From contig NZ_BMXR01000002.1 of the NCBI RefSeq assembly GCF_014651855.1, forward strand, positions 310,001-374,000: a DNA stretch of 64,000 bases. The letters are read 5' to 3'. A model generated the notes under the pieces. It ran no database searches. It saw nothing but the letters and a program-made list of their open reading frames with translations, and had not been told where the DNA came from. This document shows positions 15,770 through 24,990 of this stretch, one piece after another (the first letter of the stretch is position 1; each line of letters opens with the position of its first letter). Origin of the DNA: Saccharospirillum salsuginis. Its GTDB lineage: Bacteria > Pseudomonadota > Gammaproteobacteria > Pseudomonadales > Natronospirillaceae. A program made the position numbers and the translations under genes.

Positions 15770-17044
15770 TTATTTGATCACATACTGGCCGTAGCGAATG
15801 GCTTTCGCCAGTGCCCGGGCGGAATCGCTGGGTGATTCCGGATTGGCGGTCAACTCCCCGATCTTCTCGTAGAAGTACCCCTGAACCGTACCGGTCGTGG
15901 CCATGCCGTGGGCGATGCTCGGCAACAGGGCATCGTTGTTGGCGGAGGCGATGAATTCCGACATGGAGATGTTCGCGCAAAGGTCGAACCCGGCCATGGA
16001 CATATCGGTCCGGGCGGGAATCGAGCCCTTGTTCTGGTTGAACGTCTTCTGGAAATCGTCATCCATGATGTTGCGAACCAGATCGTTCTGGGCTTCCAAA
16101 TCGGCCGGGCTCGGCTCGCGCAGTTCGAAAATGGCGAAGCTGTCGATATTGAACAGAAACTGGTTGGTGGTTCCGGGTACCGGTGCGCACAGATAGTCCT
16201 GACCCGGCCGCTTGTTTTCCGCGGCGAATTCACCCTTGGCCCAGTCGCCCATGAACTGGAATGCGGCCTCGCCGTTGATGACCCGGGCGGTGGCCTGGTT
16301 CCATTCGGAAACCCCATTGTTCAAATTCATGTCGTCGACCAGACGATAATAGCGTTCGAAGACTGCGGCCATGGTGTCGCCTTTCATGGCGCCGAAATCG
16401 TGCTCAACAAAGGCGTTCTGATAGAACTCCGGGCCGCCCACCGACAGGGCGACGGATTCGAACAGGGTAGCGTGTTGCCAGTCCTGATTGCCCTGGGCGA
16501 TGACCTGATAGCCGGCCTGGCGAATCTGCTCCGCAGTTTGCTCGAATTCCTCCCAGGTGCGGGGCACGCTTACGCCGACGTTGTCCAGAATCTGCTTGTT
16601 GGCCCATAACCAGTTGGTCCGGTGCACATTGACAGGAACCGCCACGTAGTTGCCGTTGTACTGCATGGCTTCGGCCACGACCGGTGGCAGTCGGCCGTCC
16701 CAGCCCTGCTCCTCGGCCAAGCCGTCGATGTTCCGCAGGAAGCCCAGCCGGGCCCAGCGCTGGATGTCGAGACCCTTGATCTGCGCCGCAGTGGGCGGGT
16801 CGCCGCGCAACACGCGATCCTGCAGGCTAGCCATGGCGTTGCCGCCGCCACCGCCTTCGACCACGAAGTCGACCCAGTTGTGGCCGTCCGCTTCCATTTG
16901 ATCTTTCAATACCTGAACGGCACGGGCTTCACCGCCGCTGGTCCAGTAATGCAGTACCTCAACGCTGCCGGCGTAGAGACTCATGGGTAAACATGACAGG
17001 GTCGCCACCAGGGCGCCTTGTGTGACTTTGGCGAGTGTGTTCAT
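15770..17044 (-). CDS. sugar ABC transporter substrate-binding protein, stand-alone paralogue
   Basis: A 424-residue periplasmic binding protein of the glucose/GtsA type. A signal peptide of about 25 residues ends MSLYA before GSVEVLHYWTSGGEARAV. It closely parallels the binding protein at 22645-23895 (shared blocks EVLHxWTSGGEAR, AAQIKGL, VAVPVNVHR, FMGDWAKGEF and NKGSIPARTDM), so the two are paralogues. This one has no permease or ATPase beside it and is divergent from hemC. It may feed the importer encoded 7 kb away with another ligand, or serve a sensory role. The start has GGAG seven bases upstream. Confidence 0.85.
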   Translation of the reverse strand: MNTLAKVTQGALVATLSCLPMSLYAGSVEVLHYWTSGGEARAVQVLKDQMEADGHNWVDFVVEGGGGGNAMASLQDRVLRGDPPTAAQIKGLDIQRWARLGFLRNIDGLAEEQGWDGRLPPVVAEAMQYNGNYVAVPVNVHRTNWLWANKQILDNVGVSVPRTWEEFEQTAEQIRQAGYQVIAQGNQDWQHATLFESVALSVGGPEFYQNAFVEHDFGAMKGDTMAAVFERYYRLVDDMNLNNGVSEWNQATARVINGEAAFQFMGDWAKGEFAAENKRPGQDYLCAPVPGTTNQFLFNIDSFAIFELREPSPADLEAQNDLVRNIMDDDFQKTFNQNKGSIPARTDMSMAGFDLCANISMSEFIASANNDALLPSIAHGMATTGTVQGYFYEKIGELTANPESPSDSARALAKAIRYGQYVIK

Positions 17045-17134
17045 TGCTGACTCCAGGCCGTTTTTATCGTTGTTGGCGCTGTCCGTGTAGTGTCTATCGA
17101 GCGAGCATCCGATCCGGACAGCGTAGCTGAGGCT

Positions 17135-17232
17135 TGTGTAACAAACTGTATCAAATCGTTGGTCTCGGTTGCGCCGGCCGCAAACGAGGCTGTCTTCGGC
17201 CTCCCCATGAACCGCTTCAAGCTGTGTTACAC
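17135..17232. promoter_or_regulatory. GTAACA-type motifs between the lone binding protein and hemC
   Basis: TGTGTAACA lies at 17135-17143 and the palindromic GTGTTACAC at 17224-17232, in the divergent gap. The same half-site is concentrated upstream of the second sugar-binding gene (21922-22433). A shared sugar-responsive regulator is a guess from position; the second site could instead be part of the hemC promoter. Confidence 0.35.
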
Positions 17233-17265
17233 TCCGGCCTCATCATTTTGCAACGATAGACTTAC

Positions 17266-18213
17266 ATGTCCGAGACACTGCGCATCGCCACCCGTAAAAG
17301 TCCTTTGGCCCTGTGGCAAGCCGAATATGTCCAAAGCGCCCTGAATCGACTGCACCCGGATCTCGCGATCGAATTGGTCGAATTGTCCACCCAGGGCGAC
17401 CAGATTCTGGACCTGCCGCTGGCCAAGGTTGGCGGCAAGGGCCTCTTCATCAAGGAGCTGGAACGTGCCATTTCGGATGGCGAAGCCGACATCGCGGTGC
17501 ATTCCATGAAGGATGTACCCATGGAGATGCCGGAGGGGTTCGAACTCGCCGTTATCTGCGAGCGGGAGGATCCGACGGACGCCTTTGTATCCAACCAGTA
17601 CGCACACGTCACCGATCTGCCGCAAGGCGCGGTGGTGGGCACATCCTCCCTGCGTCGACAGAGCCAGCTACTGGCGGCCCGTCCGGACCTGACCATCCGT
17701 TTCCTGCGCGGCAATGTCGGTACCCGGCTCGGCAAGCTCGATGCCGGCGAATACGATGCCATTGTTCTGGCGTCGGCCGGGCTGCGTCGATTGAAACTCG
17801 AAGAGCGTATCCGGCATACCCTGGACACCGATTTGAGTTTGCCCGCCGTCGGCCAGGGTGCGGTGGGTATTGAAATACGCGCCGGCGATGAGGCCGTGCG
17901 TCAGCGCCTGTTGCCGTTGATGCACGAGCAAACCCTGATCCGGGTGACGGCCGAACGCGCCATGAACCGCCGTCTGGAAGGCAGTTGCCAGGTCCCCATC
18001 GCCGGTTTCGCCATCTTGGATGGCAACCGGTTGAGCATGGAAGGGCGGGTCGGTGAGCCGGATGGTTCCCGCCTGCTCAAGAGCCGGGGCACGGCGGAGC
18101 TCGGGGGCGATTCGGCCGAGCACCTCGCGGCCGCGCGCAAGCTGGGTTTGTCGCTGGCGGAAGATCTGCTCGCCCAGGGTGCCGGCGAGATTCTCGACCA
18201 ACTGGCGGACTGA
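17266..18213 (+). CDS. hemC: hydroxymethylbilane synthase (porphobilinogen deaminase)
   Basis: A 315-residue enzyme that joins four porphobilinogens into hydroxymethylbilane. Family blocks [32 protein letters not shown] (with the catalytic Asp at 83) and GTSSLRRQ are intact. Cys241 in LEGSCQVPI would carry the dipyrromethane cofactor (Cys242 in E. coli). The ribosome site is weak. It is the first gene of hemCDXY, with a 1-bp overlap into hemD. Confidence 0.97.
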   Translation: MSETLRIATRKSPLALWQAEYVQSALNRLHPDLAIELVELSTQGDQILDLPLAKVGGKGLFIKELERAISDGEADIAVHSMKDVPMEMPEGFELAVICEREDPTDAFVSNQYAHVTDLPQGAVVGTSSLRRQSQLLAARPDLTIRFLRGNVGTRLGKLDAGEYDAIVLASAGLRRLKLEERIRHTLDTDLSLPAVGQGAVGIEIRAGDEAVRQRLLPLMHEQTLIRVTAERAMNRRLEGSCQVPIAGFAILDGNRLSMEGRVGEPDGSRLLKSRGTAELGGDSAEHLAAARKLGLSLAEDLLAQGAGEILDQLAD

Positions 18214-18959
18214 TGCGGCTGCTGTTACCAAAACCCGCGAAAGACTGGGCGCGTTGGCGCGCCGGTCTGGCGGATCTGGATACAACGCCGATCTGTATCG
18301 ACCCCTGGCATTTCGAATGGCAGTGGGAGACGCCGGAGCAGCGCACGGTCTGGTTGAATCTGGATGAATTCCAGGGAGTGATCTGTGTCAGCGCCCGAGC
18401 CGCCGAAGGGCTGGTGGCGGCACTCGACCGGTATTGGCCGATGCCACCGATCGGCATTCATTGGTTGTGCAATGGCAGCGGCACCGCCGCACCGCTGACG
18501 GAGGCGGGTCTGCGGGTTCATTTCCCCGAACGGGATAACACCGCCGAAGCCGTACTTCAATTGCCTGAAACACAGGCCGTCGCCGAACAAAAATGGCTGG
18601 TCGTCAAGGGCGAGGGAGGCCGGGACACCTTTGCTCGAACCCTGTCCGACCGCGGTGCCGAGGTCACCGAACTGCGCCTCTATCGTCGTTCGGTCAAAGC
18701 GGAAGCCCTCTCGGAACTGGTTCAACGCAGTAAAGACGCCGAGGCGATCCTGGTCAGCTCCCAGACACTCGCCGCCGCCCTGATGCACGAAAACCCACAG
18801 CACTGGCGGAGCTGGCCGGGCCAATGGTGGCTGACCTCGCCGCGTTTGCTCGACTGGGCGGTGGCCGAAGGTATCCCCCATTGCCGGGGTACCCGGGGGG
18901 CGGCCCTGGAGCAAGTCCGTCAGGCGTTAATCGAACGAACCCGACACGGCGGCAGGTGA
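18213..18959 (+). CDS. hemD: uroporphyrinogen-III synthase
   Basis: A 248-residue protein in the HemD position, overlapping the hemC stop by one base (TGATG). HemD is poorly conserved, but VICVSARAAEGL, the segment WLVVKGEGGRDTFARTLSDRGAEV, the LYRR strand and VSSQTLAAALMH are recognisable family landmarks. It cyclises hydroxymethylbilane to uroporphyrinogen III, the substrate of HemE encoded upstream. Assignment rests on these motifs plus position. Confidence 0.9.
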   Translation: MRLLLPKPAKDWARWRAGLADLDTTPICIDPWHFEWQWETPEQRTVWLNLDEFQGVICVSARAAEGLVAALDRYWPMPPIGIHWLCNGSGTAAPLTEAGLRVHFPERDNTAEAVLQLPETQAVAEQKWLVVKGEGGRDTFARTLSDRGAEVTELRLYRRSVKAEALSELVQRSKDAEAILVSSQTLAAALMHENPQHWRSWPGQWWLTSPRLLDWAVAEGIPHCRGTRGAALEQVRQALIERTRHGGR

Positions 18960-19019
18960 CGCCGGCCAAGCTTCCATCTTACACTGTGCAACCATCGACA
19001 GGCTCGAGACAGGACGACG

Positions 19020-20258
19020 ATGACTCACCCAGACGATCAAAAACCGGACAGCGAACCGTCAACCGGTACCCCGCCGGAAGGCGCGGACCGGGTCGATACC
19101 CAAAACGACGGGGATTCGTCCCGTGATACCGAGTCCGAGCCGGTTGCGGACCATGTGGAATCCACCGATAAACCGCAACCAAGCCCATCCGAAAGCGAAG
19201 CCCGGACACCGCCGCCGCCCAAGCGCCCCGGGCGTACCAGTCGTCGCTCAAGCGGGCCCCGTCGCCCCTGGCTGTGGCCGTTGGTCAGCCTGATATTGCT
19301 CGCGGTCCTGGTGGCGGCTGGTTATTGGGGGGTTCAACAACTGGGGCGTTTGAACCAGAACTGGCAGAGCCTGACCCGCAACCAGGAACAACTGGTCGAG
19401 CAAGTGGACACCCTGCAATCCCGCCTGGGGCAATCCGAACGGGCTCGAGCCAATCTGGAGGATCAACTGCGCAGCGAACTCGCCGCTCAAGAGGAAATGC
19501 TGGTGGAAACCGCCCAGCGCCTGAGCCGCCGACAGGATCTGGAAGCCGATCGCTGGCCGCTGGAAGAAGCGCTCGCCCTCCTGCGTCTGGCCGAGCGACG
19601 TCTGCAGCTCGACCAGAACGCCGAGGTCGCGCTGCGCTTATTGAACGCCGCCGACCAGGTCCTGGCCGGCCTGACCCAGGCCGCCGTGTTGCCGGTGCGT
19701 CGGCAGATCGCGCAGGATCGTCTGGCATTGCAGTCGGTCGAGTCGCCGGACATCAACGGTCTTTATTTCCGCCTGGATGCCGTCCATGAAACCCTGGCGG
19801 CGCTGGACTGGACACCGGAAGACGCGGTGACACCCAAGGTTCAGCCCGATCCGGATTCCGCCTGGAAGGCCTTCGTGGACAGTCTCGGCAGTCTGGTCAC
19901 CATTACCCGGCTCGATACCGCTTACCAGGCTCCTCCACTGCTCGACGATTTCGCCCGTTGGCAACAGCATGCCCTGCTGCTCGCCGAGCAAGCCCAGCTG
20001 GCGCTGCTCGCCGGCAACCAGGCCCTGTACGATACCGCGGTGCGGCAATTACTCGACCACTTGCAGCCGATGCGTGAAACCTTGAAGTTGCAGCCTGTCG
20101 TCGACGAACTGAATGCCCTGCACGACACCCGACTCAATCCCGACTGGCCGGATATCCACGGCAGTGTTCGGGCGCTCGAGGACTACATGGCCCGGGCCGA
20201 AACCGAAAACAGCGACTCGGACCCCTCCGACTCGGCTGAACAGGAGGGCACCGAATGA
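19020..20258 (+). CDS. hemX: HemX family membrane protein
   Basis: A 412-residue protein with a cytoplasmic, charged and Pro/Ser-rich N-terminal 80 residues, one membrane segment at about 84-107, a coiled coil at about 108-165 and a helical periplasmic domain. It belongs to the HemX family, long annotated as uroporphyrinogen-III C-methyltransferase, although the enzyme motifs of real SUMT are absent here. It lies 60 bp after hemD and overlaps hemY by 4 bp, the usual hemCDXY order. Its function in haem synthesis is not established. Confidence 0.88.
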   Translation: MTHPDDQKPDSEPSTGTPPEGADRVDTQNDGDSSRDTESEPVADHVESTDKPQPSPSESEARTPPPPKRPGRTSRRSSGPRRPWLWPLVSLILLAVLVAAGYWGVQQLGRLNQNWQSLTRNQEQLVEQVDTLQSRLGQSERARANLEDQLRSELAAQEEMLVETAQRLSRRQDLEADRWPLEEALALLRLAERRLQLDQNAEVALRLLNAADQVLAGLTQAAVLPVRRQIAQDRLALQSVESPDINGLYFRLDAVHETLAALDWTPEDAVTPKVQPDPDSAWKAFVDSLGSLVTITRLDTAYQAPPLLDDFARWQQHALLLAEQAQLALLAGNQALYDTAVRQLLDHLQPMRETLKLQPVVDELNALHDTRLNPDWPDIHGSVRALEDYMARAETENSDSDPSDSAEQEGTE

Positions 20259-21430
20259 GCCGGATGGTCTGGAAAGTTCTGCTGTGGTTCGTGCTGCTGC
20301 TGGCGGCCGGCGTGCTGGCCCATTTCATGGTGCGCCACCCCGGTTACGTCATGGTCACCTGGGGCAACTGGATGGTGGAAATCACCCTGTGGGCGGCTCT
20401 CGGTGCCCTGGTGGTCACCCTGGCGGCGATTTGGCTTGTCTGGCGGCTCACCCGGGGGCTCAACCCGATTCGGCTGGCGCGGCAGTATCGCGATCGGCGC
20501 GATCGCAAGCTGGCGCGTGTCGAAACCGAAAAGGCGGTTAAAGCCTGGTTGCAAGGCGATGACGAAAACGCGTTGACGGCACTGGACAAGGTGATCAAAG
20601 CCGGTGGCTCCGAGCGGCTGCCGCGTGTGCTGACGCTGTTGCCGGCCCGGAACAGTGGCCAGTGGGAAGAGCGGCTGAACCGATTCATGGAAATCGACCC
20701 CGACCTGGCCGTGGCCGGCCTGGCCCTGCAGGCGGATCAACTCTGGCAGGCCGGTGATCGAACGGGATTCCTGGCCGGCATCGACCGGCACCCCGAATTG
20801 CTCGAGGTCAAGCGATTGCGGCATCGTTACTGGCGGGCGCTGATCGACGGCGGCCGGGCAGAAGAAGCCTTGATCAGCGTCGGCGCAACGCCGGCATTGA
20901 ATCCTTCAGATCGGGAGCGCTGGCAACAGGAGGCCGGTTTGGCGCTGATCAAACAATGTCTCGACAACGATCAACCGGACTTTACCCGGCTGAAGACCAT
21001 CCCCCGGAAGATTCGTCAGCAGCCTGCGCTGGTCGCCGCCGAAGTGCGTTGTCTGGCTCGACACGAAAAGCTGGACGACGCGTTCAAACTGTTGAAAAAG
21101 GCGTTGGACAGCCGGCCTGCCGACGAACTTGTCGCACTGCTGGTCGACTGTCCGTTCGACGCCCAACAGGCACTGAAACTGGCCGAGCAACTGGAAGGCC
21201 GACATCAGCGCAGCGCCACGCTCAGTTGGGCACTGGGTGTCCTGTGTAAACGCCAGTCCCTCTGGGGCAAGGCCGAAGACTATCTGAACGACGCCTGGCA
21301 ACAGGACGATCGAGCCTCCATCGGGCTCGCCCTGGCACGGCTGTACGAATCCCGTCATCAAACCGAAAAGGCCCAGGCTATCTACAAGACCCTGGCCCAA
21401 CGAACCAAAGGAACCTCCGACCTTGGCTGA
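20255..21430 (+). CDS. hemY: HemY family membrane protein
   Basis: A 391-residue inner-membrane protein of the proteobacterial HemY family, not the protoporphyrinogen oxidase of the same name. Two N-terminal membrane segments (about residues 5-23 and 42-63) precede a long tetratricopeptide-like helical region rich in Ala/Leu repeats. The start overlaps the hemX stop (ATGA). The C-terminus overlaps the next gene by 8 bp. It is thought to act with the late haem pathway in the membrane; the biochemical role is unclear. Confidence 0.9.
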   Translation: MSRMVWKVLLWFVLLLAAGVLAHFMVRHPGYVMVTWGNWMVEITLWAALGALVVTLAAIWLVWRLTRGLNPIRLARQYRDRRDRKLARVETEKAVKAWLQGDDENALTALDKVIKAGGSERLPRVLTLLPARNSGQWEERLNRFMEIDPDLAVAGLALQADQLWQAGDRTGFLAGIDRHPELLEVKRLRHRYWRALIDGGRAEEALISVGATPALNPSDRERWQQEAGLALIKQCLDNDQPDFTRLKTIPRKIRQQPALVAAEVRCLARHEKLDDAFKLLKKALDSRPADELVALLVDCPFDAQQALKLAEQLEGRHQRSATLSWALGVLCKRQSLWGKAEDYLNDAWQQDDRASIGLALARLYESRHQTEKAQAIYKTLAQRTKGTSDLG

Positions 21431-21908
21431 ATCACTGACCCTCGAACCCGGCGCCGATCACCGTCAACAATACGCCGACCTCCTGCCGCAGTTGAAGGGA
21501 CTGGTCAGCGGCGAACCGGATCGTACCGCGAACCTCGCCAACCTCGCTGCGGCACTGCGTCAGGCGTTCGGCTTTTTCTGGGTCGGTTTCTATCAGGTTC
21601 AGGGCGACGAACTGGTTCTGGGGCCGTTCCAGGGCGACATTGCCTGTACCCGCATCGGTTACGGGCAAGGTGTATGCGGCGCGGCCTGGTCGGAAGCGAC
21701 CACCCAGTGGGTACCTGATGTCGATGCCTTCCCGGGCCATATTGCCTGCAGCAGTCAGTCCCGCTCCGAAGTGGTGGTTCCCATTCTGGTCGACGAAGAG
21801 GTGGTGGCGGTACTCGATGTCGACAGCGATCAGCTGGACGGCTTTACCGAAGCCGACATCGAAGGCTTGCAGAGTGTCGCCCAACTCTGTGTAACCTTCT
21901 GGACATAG
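21423..21908 (+). CDS. msrC: free methionine-(R)-sulfoxide reductase, GAF domain
   Basis: A 161-residue GAF-fold enzyme that reduces free methionine-R-sulfoxide. The three cysteines of the family are at residues 75, 85 and 109 (DIACTRIGYGQGVCG and HIACSSQ), with the same 10 and 24 spacing as the E. coli enzyme (84, 94, 118), so the catalytic set looks complete. The start is TTG 21423, which overlaps hemY by 8 bp, with AAGGA upstream. No better start exists. It is probably translationally coupled to hemY. Confidence 0.88.
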   Translation: MAESLTLEPGADHRQQYADLLPQLKGLVSGEPDRTANLANLAAALRQAFGFFWVGFYQVQGDELVLGPFQGDIACTRIGYGQGVCGAAWSEATTQWVPDVDAFPGHIACSSQSRSEVVVPILVDEEVVAVLDVDSDQLDGFTEADIEGLQSVAQLCVTFWT

Positions 21909-21921
21909 TTGCCCGGCCAAC

Positions 21922-22433
21922 GTAACAAGGATGTTACATTGGCAGGCTCCGTCCGGGCTAAAGTGTTACCGTTCTCGTGTTACCCCCTCCTTTGGATGAA
22001 CAATATCAGCGGCTCGCCAATGGGTTTGCCGTTGTCCATCCTCCCGGATCTCGGATCTCCGCCATTCCAAAAACCTTGCCTCCAATAAACCCGACCTCTT
22101 TCATTCAACCGGGAGAGGGGGTTCAACCAGAATGTCCTCTTTACCGCTTTTGCGGGTGATGTTTGGTGTGGAGTCGTTGGATTTCAGAGTACGGGATTCT
22201 ACAGCGAGTGCCGGATGGCGGGGTATTCTCCATCGGGGATGTCTGAGGCATGGATGCCGAAGCCAAGCCCCCATGGACGGGTCTATGGCGACCCCGAGGG
22301 AGAATACCCCGCCAACCGGCACGGACCAAAGCCACGAAAACCAACCGAGCCACCAGAGACAAGCCACCAAACGTCACCGGAAGTAACACAGTAACATGCC
22401 AGCCAGCGCTGTGCGGCTGTAAGGCTTTGTTAC
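21922..22433. promoter_or_regulatory. cluster of GTAACA/TGTTAC motifs upstream of the glucose-type importer
   Basis: In the 736-bp gap before the binding-protein gene, the hexamer GTAACA or its complement occurs repeatedly: an inverted pair GTAACA-AGGA-TGTTAC (21922-21937), a direct pair GTGTTAC at 21963-21969 and 21977-21983, a direct pair at 22383-22389 and 22391-22396, and TGTTAC at 22428-22433. They flank repeat copy 3. TGTTAC half-sites are typical of LacI-family operators such as GntR, so a sugar-responsive repressor is plausible. No regulator gene is in the window. Otherwise I see no gene in the gap. Confidence 0.4.
22208..22322 (+). repeat. hairpin repeat element, copy 3
   Basis: Arms of about 31 bp (22208-22238 with 22292-22322) pair with few mismatches, including GTGCCGG/CCGGCAC ends. 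The core on the plus strand is GATGTCTGAGGCATGGATGCC, GAAGCCAAG, then CCCCCATGGACGGG and TCTATGGCGACC, giving two small hairpins with ATGGA loops. It lies between msrC and the binding protein of the glucose-type importer. Confidence 0.85.
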
Positions 22434-22644
22434 GTTAGGTTGCCCTTCGAGACGTGCTTGGGGCGGTCGGTCTGACTAGAGTGAAAAGCGTTGGAATCAG
22501 CGAATTCCATCGAAGCACTGTCCAAACGGGATTCGGGGACGGAACGGTGACCAGGAGAACGCAGTCCTTGGCGCCGCCGAATAACAAACCCGGGTTTCGA
22601 TCGAATTTGAGACTCTGTCACAACAACAAGAGAAGGACTGAGCA

Positions 22645-23895
22645 ATGATGTTTAAGAAAACTCTGATGGCCATGGCATTGGGCGGCACCGTCGCCGCAAC
22701 CGCGCAAGCCGGTGAAGTGGAAGTACTGCACTGGTGGACGTCCGGTGGTGAAGCTCGTTCCATCGCCGTGCTCAAAGAAATGGTTCAAGACGCCGGCCAC
22801 ACCTGGAAAGACTTCGCCGTAGCCGGTGGTGGCGGTGAAAACGCCTATACCGTATTGCGCTCACGCGCCGTTTCCGGCAACCCGCCGGCCGCAGCCCAGA
22901 TCAAGGGTCTGGAAATCCAGGAATGGGGTGATCTCGGCTTCCTGGCAAGCCTGGAAGACGTGGCTAACGAAAACAACTGGGATCAGGTCCTGCCCGAGGT
23001 TGTATCGGACGTCATGAAACACGATGGCGATTACGTAGCCGCCCCCGTGAACGTACACCGCGTTAACTGGATGTGGGCCAACCCGGACGTGTTCGAAAAC
23101 GCCGGCGTTGAAATGCCGACCACTCTGGACGAACTGTGGGATGCGGCCGATCAGTTGAAAGCCGCCGGTGTGACGCCGATCGCTCACGGCGGTCAGCCGT
23201 GGCAGGATGCGACCACCTTCGAAAGCATCGTACTGGCTGTCGGTGGCGCGGACTTCTTTGCCGATGTCTTCGTCGACCACGACGCCGAAGCCCTGGAAAG
23301 CGACACCATGACCCAGGCATTCCGTGAGTTCAAAAAGGTCAAAGACTACATCGACCGCGGTGCTCCGGGCCGTGACTGGAACGTGGCGACGTCCATGGTC
23401 ATTCGTGGCGAAGCCGCCATGCAGTTCATGGGTGACTGGGCGAAAGGTGAATTCACCGCCGCCAACATGACGCCGGGCGAAGACTATGCCTGTCTGCCGT
23501 TCCCGGGCACCCAGGGCGAGTTCACGTTCAACATCGACTCGCTGGCCATGTTCAAGCAGCGCACTGCCTCCAACAGCGAAGCGCAGATGAAAATGGCTGA
23601 ACTGGTGCTGTCTCCGGAATTCCAGGAAACCTTCAACCTGAACAAGGGTTCCATTCCGGCCCGTACCGATATGGACATGAGCGCGTTCGACAGCTGCGCC
23701 CTGGCGTCCATGGACACCTTCAAGCAGACCGCCAATTCCGGCGAAGGTCTGGTACCGTCCATGGCCCACGGCATGTCCACGACTTCCACGGTACAAGGTG
23801 CCATCTACGACACTGTGACTGAGTTCTTCAACTCCGACATGAGTGCCGAAGATGCGACCACTCGACTGGCTCGCGCCATCCGCGCCGCCCAGTAA
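22645..23895 (+). CDS. gtsA: glucose-type ABC transporter substrate-binding protein
   Basis: A 416-residue periplasmic binding protein. The signal peptide is about 22 residues (ends ATAQA before GEVEVLHWWTSGGEARS). The pattern EVLHWWTSGGE...AVAGGGGENAYTVLRSRAVSGNPP...AAQIKGLEIQEWG matches the pseudomonad GtsA glucose-binding protein. Two cysteines late in the protein (YACLPF and FDSCALAS) also occur in the paralogue at 15770-17044. It is the first gene of a binding protein/permease/permease/ATPase operon. AGAAGGA precedes the start; ATG 22648 is an equally possible start. Glucose or a related hexose is the likely ligand by homology. Confidence 0.88.
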   Translation: MMFKKTLMAMALGGTVAATAQAGEVEVLHWWTSGGEARSIAVLKEMVQDAGHTWKDFAVAGGGGENAYTVLRSRAVSGNPPAAAQIKGLEIQEWGDLGFLASLEDVANENNWDQVLPEVVSDVMKHDGDYVAAPVNVHRVNWMWANPDVFENAGVEMPTTLDELWDAADQLKAAGVTPIAHGGQPWQDATTFESIVLAVGGADFFADVFVDHDAEALESDTMTQAFREFKKVKDYIDRGAPGRDWNVATSMVIRGEAAMQFMGDWAKGEFTAANMTPGEDYACLPFPGTQGEFTFNIDSLAMFKQRTASNSEAQMKMAELVLSPEFQETFNLNKGSIPARTDMDMSAFDSCALASMDTFKQTANSGEGLVPSMAHGMSTTSTVQGAIYDTVTEFFNSDMSAEDATTRLARAIRAAQ

Positions 23896-23903
23896 GCAAC
23901 CCA

Positions 23904-23962
23904 GGGTGGCTCGTTGAGCCACCCTCGGATCTGACAGCGATGGGGTCGCGCTTCCGCGACCC
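23904..23962 (+). promoter_or_regulatory. two intercistronic hairpins between gtsA and gtsB
   Basis: GGGTGGCTC-gtt-GAGCCACCC (23904-23924) and GGGTCGCG-cttc-CGCGACCC (23943-23962) stand just after the gtsA stop. Neither has a T-run. In sugar importers such as malE-malF, structures here stabilise the binding-protein message and lower permease expression; the same role is inferred. The rest of the 207-bp gap holds no gene. Confidence 0.65.
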
Positions 23963-24102
23963 GTCGCTCTCCAGGCAGGCAGCTTGAAAAACAGCTCTTC
24001 AGCCTGCGGAACCGGAGCGAGACTTAGAAACTTGTTCTAGAGTTCCTCTAACACTGCGTTGAACTATTTTTCAATCTGCTTAAGTGAACGGACGGGAATA
24101 GT

Positions 24103-24990
24103 ATGTCGGTATCAAACAAAAAGGGGCTGGATTACTGGCTGCCCAAGCTGGTGGTTTCGCCCACGGTCGCCATAACGGTGATCTTTTTTTACGGCTTTGT
24201 GATCTGGACGGCGGTGTTGTCATTCACCAAGTCCAGAATTCTGCCGCAATATGAATTTGTCGGTTTTGATCAGTATGTTCGTCTCTTTCTGAACGATCGC
24301 TGGATGGGCGCGCTGACCAACCTGCTTGTCTTCGGTGTGCTGTTCATTGCCATTTGCATGATCGTCGGTCTGATCATGGCGGTCCTGCTGGACCAGAACA
24401 TACGGGCCGAGGGCGCACTCCGTACGATTTACCTGTACCCGATGGCGCTGTCGTTCATCGTTACCGGTACCGTCTGGAAGTGGCTGTTGAACCCGACCGT
24501 GGGCATTGAGCGATTCATACGAAGTCTGGGGTGGGACAGTTTCACCTTCGACTGGATCATCGACCCGAATATGGCGATCTACACCATTGTCATCGCCGGG
24601 GTCTGGCAGGCCAGCGGCTTTGTCATGGCGATTTTCCTGGCCGGTCTGCGCGGGATCGACACCTCGATCATCAAGGCGGCCCAGTTGGACGGTGCCAGTC
24701 TCTTCTCCGTCTACACGCGCATCATCATTCCGTCCATGCGTCCGGTCTTTTTCTCGGCATTCATCATGCTGGCGCACATTGCGATCAAGAGTTTCGACCT
24801 GATCATCGCGCTCACCGGAGGCGGGCCGGGTAATTCGACCGACGTACCGGCCATTTTCATGTACCAGTTTTCGTTCCAGCGCGGCCAACTCGGCATGGGT
24901 GCGGCTTCGGCCATCATCATGCTGATGACGGTGCTCGCCATCCTGGTGCCCTATCTGTATTCCGAATTGAGGACTCCGAAAAATGGCTAA
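24103..24990 (+). CDS. gtsB: sugar ABC transporter permease (MalF/GtsB type)
   Basis: A 295-residue inner-membrane permease with about six membrane segments. The cytoplasmic coupling motif is in IIKAAQLDGASLFSVYTRI then IIPSMRP (the EAA loop that contacts the ATPase). It overlaps gtsC by 8 bp, and the order binding protein, GtsB, GtsC, ATPase matches the pseudomonad glucose importer. Substrate specificity is taken from the binding protein. Confidence 0.87.
   Translation: MSVSNKKGLDYWLPKLVVSPTVAITVIFFYGFVIWTAVLSFTKSRILPQYEFVGFDQYVRLFLNDRWMGALTNLLVFGVLFIAICMIVGLIMAVLLDQNIRAEGALRTIYLYPMALSFIVTGTVWKWLLNPTVGIERFIRSLGWDSFTFDWIIDPNMAIYTIVIAGVWQASGFVMAIFLAGLRGIDTSIIKAAQLDGASLFSVYTRIIIPSMRPVFFSAFIMLAHIAIKSFDLIIALTGGGPGNSTDVPAIFMYQFSFQRGQLGMGAASAIIMLMTVLAILVPYLYSELRTPKNG

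Noticed and set aside
22454..22648. Small open frame before gtsA
   Set aside because: No ribosome site, no motif, and it overlaps the gtsA start; more likely untranslated leader.
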